Assembly (NCBI GenBank): GCA_964016985.1
Contig: OZ024826.1
Coordinates: 57,473,735 to 57,537,734 of the forward strand
Reading direction: 5' to 3'
Length of the DNA: 64,000 nucleotides
From: Anodontia alba
Taxonomy: Eukaryota; Mollusca; Bivalvia; Lucinida; Lucinidae
A program made the position numbers and the translations under genes. A model generated the notes under the pieces. The model did not search any database. It saw only the letters and a list, made by a program, of their open reading frames with translations, and had not been told where the DNA came from. Shown piece after piece: positions 1 to 10,500 of this stretch; positions within the stretch are counted from its first letter, which is position 1; every line of letters starts with the position of its first letter.

Positions 1-1040
1 ACAAAACATTTATCTCACGGAACCTTGCAGAGAACAGGCATAAGTTTGAGCAAGGAATAAATGTTATTGAAGAAACACATTTCTGTCTGGATCTTGGAAT
101 TTATGCCGTGTGGCTATTTTTGTCCATAACACACGGCATTTAAAACCGAAATTTTATTGTTTAAACCATTTCAAGACAAATGGCTATTCACTGGCTTCTT
201 CCTTATACTTTATTCTCTTAAAAATGAAGACCCTGTTGTTTCTTTATCGAACAGTTATCATTCATAATGCATTTTATCACCGTGTTGTAGAATTCATAGA
301 GGAACGGATCCTGCGGGATAAGGGATAAAAAGACGTTTCTGTGGCACGGGCTGTAATGTGATCATCTGGCACCGGATCCTATGTGATTATGTAATGTGCT
401 TTTTACTAACCATTGTCTGTTTTTGTGAAACATAATCGGCTTTGACAACCAGTTAATTTCTTACCACCAGTTTAATAGGGAATGACAAAAATGTATGCGC
501 ACCATACCACATCAGATCAAATACAGTTCCGAAGCGTTGCTGCACTTACCGGTATCTTGCTGAACATATAAGATCGTATCTGCAGCATAGTCATTACAAC
601 CATAATACTTTATCACAAATATGATGTTTGATCATTGGTAAAATATCGCTATAGATCTAATAACAAAAGAATAAATATAAACTTATGATTTAGTTGGTCA
701 ACCTCATTTTCAAAAAAAAAAAAAAAAAAAAAAGTTTCATTTAACATTTAATGTCTTATAACGGGCACTGACAGGGCCATTTTGTTTTGTCTGGCTGATA
801 TGCAAAGGTCTGTTTCAGAGAGCGCTTTGTGCGAGTCAGCTCTGAACACTATTGCGAATCGTTGCGAATCGCTTTTTGGTAACGTACCACTGCATAGGGA
901 ATCGCTAAAATCGATCCGTAAAGTTTGCATTACGTAACTCGTTCATCCAATGTGTGGTGTGGTGCCATGGGGTATATAAATTTATCAGGGAATGAAAAGA
1001 CTAAAATAGCATGTTGAAGAATTGTGAATATATAAGAACA

Positions 1041-1376
1041 CTAACCCTACCCTACTCTGCCCTACCCTATCCTGCCCTGCCCTATCCTACCCTTACCTCA
1101 CTCCTAACCCTACCAACCCTTATCACTATCCTACCCCTACTCCATCCAAACTACCGCTACCCCTATGCTATCCTACCTACCGCTCCCCTACCCTTCCCCT
1201 ACCCCCACCCTACCCTAACGCTACCCCTAACCTTCCTCTACACAAACCCTACCTTACTACAACCCCAACCCTACCGCTACACTACCTCTAGCCTACCAAC
1301 CCCTTCTCTACCCTACCCTACCCTTACCCCACTCCTAACCCTAACCCTGCTCTACCCGACCCTACCCCTACGATAA
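1041..1376. repeat. degenerate CCCTA-rich tract
   Basis: About 330 bp of imperfect CCCTA, CCCTAC and CCCTAA units with only C, T and A on this strand except for scattered G. A short run of true telomere-type units (CCTAACCCTAACCCT) occurs near 1335-1350. The long open frame across it is a low-complexity artefact. Confidence 0.85.
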
Positions 1377-3358
1377 GTAACACTGATATTTCTAATGAAT
1401 ATAAACGCTTGTTTGAATTTGCAGACACTTAAAAACAACAGCAGCCATAATACTGCCAACGCAAGCCATAGCTAAATGATCGACTTTGCTAAAAGTCTAG
1501 CACCAAAATCATTTTTCCCCCTAACAGAATCCATGTAAAAACGGACCTTCTTGCCACTTATCTGGACTTTAATTATTTTTTGAAAATAAGATAGGATTTT
1601 TGAAATGTTAAAATTACATTGACGCAAAGCAAAGGTCGAAAGTACGTTTGACCACTTGCGTTTCATTTATCTGGGCGAAATCCTCGGAAAAAAAACAAAA
1701 CAAAAAAAAAAAACATGCAGAACAAAGTGGCGAGTGTGGAAAGTAGGTTGTATATTGTTGTAGTTCCTCTACTTGGTACGGTGTATCGACAAATCAACAT
1801 AAAAAATCAGGTCGACTGAATAGGTTTTGATTGTTTGTAATGAGGTTTCACGGTTTCACGTCCCAGTCAACACATTTTAGGACATAGTAGGGACGGCCGG
1901 TGACTTTTTTTTTTTTTTTGGATTTGGGTTTTACGGCCCTTTCAAGAATATTTCAGTTTTTTCGAGCCGATCGTTCATCAAAGATGGGCGAAAACCAGAG
2001 GACCCCGGGGAAAATACCACCTGCCTTCCGTAAGCAGAACTTGGCTTTCCCACATATGACCCGAGCGAGGCTCGAACCACAGCGGTGAGAAACCTAATGA
2101 ATTAAGAGTCCGCCCGGTGACCCTAACCACACTTTTTCCTGGACAAGATAACACCTTCTAAGCCGTTCACCAGTACTAGGCGCCCATCTTTCCATCAGCT
2201 ACTGACAGCTGCCCTGTGAATCAGCGGTGGAAGGATTTTTTTTTATCATAGAAAGACATGAAGCACTAGCGAGAACCCGCGACCTCCTGATCTCTAGTGA
2301 AACGCGAATCCGACTGCGCTGTACGGCTGGCGCTGTAGTTTTTCATATAATCTGGGCACCCAGCTACATGTAACAGCTTGCTATACTTACTAAGTTAACT
2401 ATCTGATCAGTATGTCTAGATGGAATCGGAATTCAAAACAGTGTAGACCCTGATCAGAAACGGATAAAAGTCTGCTGTCATTAATACGACAGTCGAATAA
2501 AAAGTATAGTCGAGAATAGGCAACTGTCGGTAACCCCAACCAACTATTACTGTAACTGCAGCATATCTGAATTTGAATAATGTGTACAGTGCGCAGTAAG
2601 ACCGAGCAGTCAGACCTGGGTCTGCACTACTTACCAGACAGTAGGTATTTGTAACTACTGCCCCACCTACAGAGAATGGGGTCCGAATGACGGGACAAAA
2701 ACTTTTATTAATTTACAGCCTTGCCTACAGGAACCCAATACTTTTGCATGCGCCAGTGAAGACATTGATCAGTCTGTACATCCGCAGACTGGTCCGTGTC
2801 CTTGCTGGAAGCACATGTAAATTGTAGGAATTGATGTTCGCTGGCACAAACTATTTATTCTCCTGAAAATATGCTGCACATGCGCTGTGGTATTAAAGTC
2901 AACTCATATCATTTTCTGCTCTCTTTCCTTCGACATGATTTTTGCAAAAGAAACACGTGATGGTCATGCAAGTCGCGCTGAAGTATCTTTTCGCGCGCCA
3001 CTTTCAAAAACTGGAGTGGATGAAGAAAATGCCTTTTACGACTCGTATCATAATCAATGGTGATTATAAGTGTATTTTGGATTCAATTAAGAAGCGCGGA
3101 CATTATGATATCTGAAACCATATTTCCATGAATTCGTAGCATTTTAAAAAAGACGACTGTTAAAAGTTCGAGGCCTAGGGAGACGTTCTGCCTAATGTAA
3201 TTCAGGCTGTAATTGCAAGCCTCCTTTGTCAAAGAGATGTTATGTTCCTCAAGATTCTTGGACAGTTAATTAAAACATCTTGAGTGATAAAGCAAGATTT
3301 CGTCGGGCTGAATAGTTTGTTTGTCTTTTTTTTTTTTTAAATTCGCATCAATAGCTAT

Positions 3359-3584
3359 TCTCTTTCGTGGAGATTGATCATGAAATATTTTCTACGGTCA
3401 TTCTCTCCCTTCCGCTGATTCCAGAAGGGCAGTTGTCAGTTTCTGGCGAAAGAATGTGCACAATACTGGTTAACGGCTTAGAGGACTAAGCCGCCCAGTA
3501 AACGTGTGGCTAGGTAAACTAACCGTGCTCGACATGACCCCATTGGGTTTACTGGGCTGTAAAACCTCAACACAAACAAACAAA
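3359..3584 (+). mobile_element. 5'-truncated tRNA-derived SINE
   Basis: Body and tail of the window's main SINE family: GAGATTGATCATGAAATATT, then AGGGCAGTTGTCAGTTTCTG, then a CAAACAAACAAAC tail. The tRNA head is missing. It is flanked by a 10-bp target-site duplication, CAATAGCTAT, at 3349-3358 and 3585-3594. Confidence 0.88.
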
Positions 3585-4471
3585 CAATAGCTATCCTGTT
3601 ATAAAATGCAGGAAGTGCTCGCACGGTATGCTAGAGGTCTGTCGGGCATTGTGCTCCACCCACTCCCCCCCACCCCCCCCCCCCCCCATTTGGTGGCTCA
3701 GTGTGGGTCCGTGCTCGGACTGCGAGCAGCAAAGGGACAGTCTCTTGTTGGTACCTAAACGGTTTCGAGCAGATTCGGGGATGAATCTATTCAAGCAGAG
3801 GGAAATTGTCACGGGTCGATCGTCTGGCTCGAGCGCTCGCATGGTATGACAGCTCCTTGGTTCGAGTCCCGGTCGGGCATTGTGCTGTGCCATTTATTCC
3901 GTGACCAGTTTCGCTGTCGAAGTCATCAAAATAAACATCATCACTCAGGATTTGGTGCAAGCATACAAGAAGAATCACACAGGAGTTGGTGCCAAAATCA
4001 CCCAGGAGCCGTTCCACGTATTGTCACATATTTTGTTTAAATACTCGGATTTGTTCTCAAACTTTAATTCGGAACACATAAAAAATGTCATTAATGATTA
4101 TTGTATGTCTCTTGGAATAACGTGTGCCTGGTTGTATGGCCACAGACGTTATAAATTTCGCTTTTTATGTGCGACTGATCGTTTTGCATCGGGATACCTG
4201 ACAATTGTGCATCATCTCTTGCAAAGACTTCTCTGCATACTTCATCACAAACATTACAAATAAATACTATAATTCCTTCAAAGTCCCGTAAGAATTTCAA
4301 TGTTTACCTTCCAGCTCAAGGCCTGTTCTTTTTGAGGGTGAAAAGAGGTCACTGTGCGTATGTGTATACAGAAAATCCACGCAGGATCCGGTACTTGATC
4401 CCGCAGGAGGCGTTATGAGCGATTTGATCACTCAGGATCCGTTATGGCTACCCACCGTGAATTATGACAAG

Positions 4472-5041
4472 TTAACCCTGATCCTGCTGAGCCTGGATAT
4501 GCCCCTCCTTTGCAAACAATGTAGATCAAGTTTAGCTGGCTTCTAAAGAAGCCCAGGTTCGGCAACATTCTTTTGTGGAGATTAACCGTGGAATATTTTC
4601 TACGGTCATGCGCATCCAACTGGTGATCAGGAGGTTGCATGTTCAACCCCCACACGGTTTGCTACATTCTTTCAAGGAGATTGATCATGAAATATTTTTT
4701 AAGGTCAGTCTCTCCCTTCCACTGATTCAAAAAGGGTAGTTGTCAGTTTCTGGCGAAAAAATATGCGCAATACTGATAAATCGCTTAGAGGACTAAGCCT
4801 GGTCAGTAAAAGTGTGGTTAGGTAAACTGTCCACGCTCGATATGACTCCATTGGGTTGACTGGGCTATAAAACCTCAACACAAACAAACAAATAATGACA
4901 AATTCTAAAGAACCCAACTGATCTGGATCTACACTGTCATTAAGTATGTGAATTTATATCATCAACCTGGAACAAGCAATCTGATTGGCTGACAATAAGA
5001 ATTGGCCTGGCATCTTGATTTATTCAACATGACGAGGGTAA
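4472..5041 (+). mobile_element. piggyBac-type MITE split by a SINE
   Basis: Starts TTAACCCTGATCCTGC and ends in a decayed match to the inverted terminus (ACGAGGGTAAA). It is the same family as the copies at 9505, 19032, 34145, 35576 and 54976. The central palindrome is interrupted by the SINE at 4556-4902. Confidence 0.8.
4556..4902 (+). mobile_element. SINE inserted in the loop of a MITE hairpin
   Basis: SINE of the main family with partly rearranged head sequence (the attctttygtggagatt motif occurs twice). It is bounded by near-identical duplications TTCTAAAGAAGCCCA at 4541-4555 and TTCTAAAGAACCCA at 4903-4916, which are the hairpin-loop sequence of the host MITE. It is therefore younger than that MITE. 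Confidence 0.8.
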
Positions 5042-5309
5042 ACATAATGTTGGTTAGTAACGTTTACTTGTAGATTCACATAATAATTGTACATATATTG
5101 ACACTTGGTATGATGTCCAATGAATATATGATGAATCAATCTGATGTATTTTAAATAGTTGAAAGACAGAAGAAATGGTCTGATGCAATTTTGTCCACTG
5201 TATCTTGGAATAATTGGTCTGTTGTATCCCTGTTCAGTGGAGGAAGAAAATGTCTGTTTTAATTTTGTCTGATGAATGTAGGAATAACCGGTCTATCATA
5301 TCCTTTCAG

Positions 5310-5459
5310 GATTAACATGTCATTCATCCAGACCATTTATCTTGGCGTCAAGTTCCAGAGATTCCACAGTGAGGCTCTGGTCACTGACATCACTCATACA
5401 GCCAATAGAAATGAATATACTGGTAGGGAAACCATGGACAGAAATATTGGGTACTGCAG
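5310..5459 (+). CDS. possible upstream coding exon of the same transcript
   Basis: A 150-bp open segment between a good acceptor (TATCCTTTCAG) and a good donor (CTGCAG then GTAGGT). It reads MSFIQTIYLGVKFQRF near its start and RETMDRNIGYC near its end. It ends two bases into a codon, which fits the one-base start of the exon at 7359. I do not recognise the protein. It does not resemble the last WD40 blades of WDR17 that should precede the next exon. It could be a lineage-specific or alternative 5' exon (it contains an ATG just inside) or a chance open segment. Confidence 0.38.
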
Positions 5460-5931
5460 GTAGGTTTCTTAATCCTTAAAGTACTAATCATAACTGCAGC
5501 AGACTACATTTTTTTTATTTTGTCTGTTTATCTTTTATGTATTTGTCACACTGTGAAATGTCTGCTTGAAAGAGTAGATGTTGGCATTATGTGGTCTTCA
5601 TTGGTGAAGGAAAACAAACAACACAGAGAAAACTACAGACCTTGCATGGGCAACCTCTACACTGCCGCATGTCCACACTGGGTATCAAACCCAGGTAACA
5701 ATGGCAACAAGTGAGAGATGTCCATCTGCACAATCCAGGCACCGAATTCAGATTATTCAGGGCACCCACACAATCCCATTTAGGCCTTCATTTTTGGTAC
5801 AGTCTTCTTTACCCAGTGATTCACTAGGCAGATTGTAATGATCTTGATCAGACAGTACAGATGCACAGACTGATCTGGGTCTCCAATTTCCATACAGACT
5901 GATCTAGGTCTGTGCTGTCCACCTAGGTCTT

Positions 5932-6239
5932 AGCCGGCCTCGGTGGCTCAGTTGGATGCGCCGTCCGACTGGAGACCAGGAGGTCGCGGGTTCAACCCCC
6001 GCCGAGGTCGGCAACATTCTTTCGTGGAGATTGATCATGAAATATTTTCTACGGTCATTCTCTCCCTTCCGCTGATTCAAGAAGGGCAGTTGTCAGTTTC
6101 TGGCGAAAGAATGTGCACAGTACTGGTTAACCGCTTAGAGGACTAAGCCTGCCCAGTAAACGTGTGGTTAGGTAAACTGACCGCGCTCGACATGACCCCA
6201 TTGGGTTGACTGGGCCGTAAAACCTCAACACAAACAAAA
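5932..6239 (+). mobile_element. full-length tRNA-derived SINE (reference copy)
   Basis: A 308-bp SINE. The tRNA-like head has an A box (TGGCTCAGTTGG near 5944) and a B box (GGTTCAACCCC near 5989). A shared body and a CAACACAAACAAAA tail follow. It is flanked by a perfect 13-bp target-site duplication, CCACCTAGGTCTT, at 5919-5931 and 6240-6252. Other copies lie at 3359, 4556, 12423, 23520, 24203, 39115, 57585 and the right window edge. Confidence 0.93.
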
Positions 6240-6951
6240 CCACCTAGGTCTTGAAGATACCTTTTTTTATGGTGCAGCCCCTATGCAAACAGGGAAGGCA
6301 TATATTAGCCAGTGCATTTATGCAATCTGATTCTGGTCATCACTGTTAACCTGGCTTCTGCTGTGCCCTCGCTTTTTCATGACAAGTGCAATCTAATCAG
6401 GACTTTAGATATTCTCAAGTGACATGACTCAAATGTTTAAGGAATGGGGTGGGAACTCTTGGAAAATTTTCTGCCACTGTTTACAAGAGTGACAACTTCT
6501 GTGACTTCTTGTTTGCTTTCCCCTTCTGAAAGGGGATTTTATGACACAAAATGACCCAGAAGGGTTGACAGGTTGCTAAAAAAGAACTCAAACAAACAAA
6601 AGTGATCTATTCTAAAAGGAAAGAATTTGCTCCCTTTAATTTGTCAAATTCTACTTTTTTTTCATGTAAACATGCTGCAGCATGAGTAAATGTACCGTAT
6701 GATCTGTACCAAGCAAAGATTAGCTTGTGCATGTGTACAGTCTGATCAGTCTTGCTGAAGAAGACTTGGTTCCTTGTATATCCATAGATGTAGAGCACCG
6801 GTTGAAGAATCGGATCAGAAAGTGTAGATATGTAGGCTGATCTGAGGCTTTGCTGGGCGCACATCTTTAGAGAATTGGATACACTTGGTAGATTTTCTGC
6901 CATTTCCACAAGGGAAGAATATTTATGTGGCTTCCTGTTTGCGTTACTCAA

Positions 6952-7021
6952 CAAAAATGTATAGATTATATAGAAAAATGACCATTTATGGTCATTTTTC
7001 TATATAATCTATACATTTTTG
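6952..7021. repeat. perfect 70-bp palindrome
   Basis: Two 34-nt arms around a 2-base loop, with no mismatch that I can see (arm begins CAAAAATGTATAGATTATAT). Related hairpins occur near 25172-25236, 46826-46884 and 61746-61812. The last sits inside a TA-flanked MITE, which shows these are MITE cores. Confidence 0.9.
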
Positions 7022-7358
7022 GGCGTGCACATTGCTTCTGAGAAAGGGTCGACTTTTTGGGAACAGATTTTTTCCTTTGAGGGAAGACCCTTTTTTAGAA
7101 GGGAATAAAGGGGAAGAGATTCCTTCCAATTAGAGGAGATCCCTTTTCAGTCTACTCTGGAAGGGGGGAATTGTCTCCCCCTTGGAGCGGATTCTTTCCT
7201 TTTAGAGAAGACCCATTTTCAGAATGGGATAAAGGGAAGCAGATTCTTTTCTTTTTTTAGAGTAGGCCCCTTTTCAGAAGGGAGAGGAAACAATTTTTAC
7301 AGAGTTAACTCCCTTGAAAATATATCCTTTCCTCTTAAGGTATATTTTCTCGTTACAG

Positions 7359-7521
7359 CTCATGTATTCTTGGAATGCCTTTCTTTACAGAAAGTGTAAT
7401 GAACAGTGGGGTGCCTCCAATGTTAACTGGAAAGGAATCTAAAGATCTTAAACTAACAGCAGAACAATATCCGACAGATGTCAGAAACAGGGTGCTCAAA
7501 TACTTCTCCAAGTTTTTTATG
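7359..7521 (+). CDS. WDR17: WDR17 exon (first certain exon in window)
   Basis: Acceptor TTCTCGTTACAG, donor ATG|GTAATG. It encodes ...GMPFFTESVMNSGVPPML then ...VRNRVLKYFSKFFM. This is the linker between the WD40 part and the C-terminal part, where vertebrates have a similar G-x-PPLLxGK stretch. A second acceptor, CTTTCTTTACAG ending at 7390, would also keep this reading frame but would change the phase needed from the upstream exon, so the true 5' edge is open. Confidence 0.85.
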
Positions 7522-10500
7522 GTAATGTACATGTAGCTCTGATGACAGTATCATAATACTCTAAGTATTGGGACAGGCAGGCCTGGGCAAACAGTGTAGA
7601 CCCAGATCAGATGCCACAGATGCTACACTGTTTGCCACTCATCTAGGTTTTAGACACATCAGCTGGTAGTGAAATTAATGTCCAAGTTTTAAGACAAGAG
7701 CAGTATGGTTTTAAAGATTGCTACCGGAGCTACTTTAGATGTAACGAAAGTGACGGGAGCTTCACTTTTGTTTCAAACAGATTTTCCCTCACTGTTGTTT
7801 TGATAATTATATTGTCTGTAAAATTAATTAAATTAATGTTTCTGATACTCTAAGTTTCATGAAAATAATTTGTGCTGTGACTGAGTTTCTGAAGAATCTG
7901 CTTACTCTTTGTGAAGGAAATATACATGCTTATGATAAAAATACATTTTAAGTAATTAGATTATATCACTATTTAATTGATAACATTTTTTACCTCCCTT
8001 GACCTTACTTGGATACGTAGCCAAGTTAGAATACTAGGTACTTAGACAATTTTTTCTCCTATAAAACTTTATTGCATAGTCCTCAGAAGCTTTTTATAAC
8101 AAACTATGGACAGCATAATTTCATTTGGAAGTAGTATTTTCAGACTACTAAAAGTAAGGTTATATCAAAATTAGCTCTGGTATCAACCTTTAAGGTGTCC
8201 TAATATTTGAAATAAAGTTTTGCTGCCACTAAACTGCCACCCACTCTGTGTTCCTGTTAAGGATCATGCATATTTGACTCAGTGTCTAGGCACTACATCA
8301 CATGACCTTGTTCATAATTTCTGACCCCATTCCTAAACCTTCCCCTACTTCCTATTCCCTGTTATTGATATATAAAGTGGTGAATAAAGGGGAGGGGGGC
8401 CGGAGGGGATGTTGCATGATTTTTGAAAATATGAAACATTTCTTTTTATTGTTGGTTGTGTTAGAAAAACCTTGATGAAAGTTTTTTGTTTATTCAAACC
8501 CCACACCTCCCCCCATAAAAGCTTTTTGTTTATTCAAACCCCACTCCTTTTTCTCTGTGCCCCTCCCACTCGCTCCCCCCTCCCCCCCCCCCCACCCCAA
8601 CACACACACGCACATACTGAAACGAGCAAAGCCCAACTGTATGCAAGCACATTAGAAATCTTCCAAAGTTGAAAGCTTAAACTTTTACATGCAGATTTAA
8701 CTAAACAGAGACAGAATTTAACTCTTAATATTTTGTTTGAATTAGGAGACGGTATGAATTGACAGTATGAATTAACTGTCAAGCCTTATTTTCTATGAAA
8801 ATTAAGAAAATATCACTAATTAGTATGAATTAACTGTCAAGCCTTATTTTCTATGAAAATTAAGAAAATATCACTAATTTTCATCTGATAATTAAGCCAG
8901 CAGAGTGTGTAAGCTTAACTCATTTATGCCAGGGGTCCCATAAAAAGGGACATTGGCAAACAGTGTAGACTCAGATCAGATGCTGCAGAATGCAGCATCT
9001 GATTAGAGTCTACTCTGTTTATATTAAGTACAGAAATTTCTTTTAAATATGGTAATAATACAAATTAACCAGACACCTCTTCTATTGGAAATGGACCTGT
9101 CCAAAGAGCTGCAGTAGAAGAGTCCACTCAGTATAAATGGGTTAAAGTGTTTATGAGCTTGAGCATATTATTATCCAGATAAGGTAATTATGGATCTAAC
9201 TTAAATTTCTTTCATTTGACAGGTGCCTTCTGGAACAAACAATCTCTGGGAGCTGGTATCCGTGGTGAAAGGATTAGATGACACACTTCTATCCCAGCAG
9301 TACAGTAAAGGCATTATGCATGTGAAGCACCTTACCAAGTTCTATTCGGTAATTGTTCTAGCTCAATTTACTCTTGCTTTAATCCATGTTTGAACAGCAT
9401 TGCTCCATGAAGTATATAATTTGCAAGGAGAAAGCTGCAGTTTTTTATCTCTTGCCAAGTTGCTGTAATTGTATAAATGTTCGCAGGGATAAATGTTCAC
9501 TGTTTTAACCCTTGTCCTGCTGAACTTGGATATACCCTGCCTTTGCAAACAGTGTAGATCCAGATCAGTTGGCTTCTGAAGAAGCCAACTGATCTCGATC
9601 TGCACTGTTTGTCATTCAGCATATGAATTTATATCAACAGTCTGGGTTAAGTAATCTGATTGGCTGAAAATTTCAAAAAAGGTGTGGCATCTTAATTTAT
9701 TTAGCAGGACAAGGGTTAAAATTTGTGGATTTGTAAATTGGCCTTCATATTTCTATCCAATATATGGTTCGCATGTATATTTATGCTGATTTGCAGATTT
9801 ATGCAGTCTGCGATATTCGCGAACATTAATACACTGCGAACATTTGTACAATTACAGTATATAAAATACTGTAAAAAATTGGTACTGAGTGCAATTTAAC
9901 TAATAGCATGCAGCACTTAGTAGAGCTAGGAATCAGAAATATTGGACTCAGTGTCAGTATAATGTAATTGGTTGGAATGTCATGATCCTGTCATGAAAAT
10001 AACAAAATAGCATCCACCAAGACTACAACGTTAAAAATGCCTCAACTAGTTTGGGGATTTTCTGTCTGACTGTTGCCAGGAAAGTATGAAGAAATAAAGG
10101 TAAATTCATAAAGTTTTTTCTTGTTTATAAGTGGTATATTTGTTATTTTTGGCATAAAATCTGGAATTCATGTCCACAAAAATGTTGAATTATACTATAA
10201 ATGGATAGCAAAAGCTCTGGTGCGCAGATACACGGACTGTTAAGGGCAATTGTTGTCTGCATATGCTTACATTGGATCAAATCAACTGATACATGGGATA
10301 TTGAGATGATTTTTTATTCATTGCACCAAAATTTGGTGCTTGTTTACGGTGCCTGCAGATGTGATTTTAAAAAATTATCCTCAGTATGTGTTTTGGCACA
10401 CAAATAATTCACAGAATGGGTGCCTCACCCAATGTAGCCTATGAAATATTCGGACTGCCTGATCCCCCTGTTTACAGGTCAGCTAGTAACTTAAGGTTGG

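Larger units (their letters stand above)
1..5309. other. upstream region without recognised exons
   Basis: Open frames here are short and unlike any family I know, including a 127-codon frame at 3880-4263. The stretch holds a CCCTA-rich tract, poly-A and poly-C runs, a tRNA-like fragment near 2230-2340, two SINE copies and a piggyBac-type MITE. No WD40 repeat coding sequence was found, although WDR17 should have it upstream of 7359. Confidence 0.6.

Noticed and set aside
1011..1376. 121-codon open frame rich in Pro, Leu, Thr and Tyr
   Set aside because: It is the translation of the CCCTA low-complexity tract, with no splice or start context.
3880..4263. 127-codon open frame as a gene or WDR17 exon
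   Set aside because: No resemblance to WD40 repeats or any family I know. It starts in a tRNA-like repeat and has no good splice sites at both ends.
5940..6010. Functional tRNA gene
   Set aside because: It has A and B boxes but continues into a SINE body with a target-site duplication, and the cloverleaf is not intact.
6607..6954. 115-codon open frame on the - strand
   Set aside because: Its sequence repeats MITE ends, and a similar peptide (MAENL.SVSN) appears at 44397 from another copy.
6952..7021. Rho-independent terminator or bacterial attachment site
   Set aside because: The context is an animal intron and the palindrome is a repeated MITE core.
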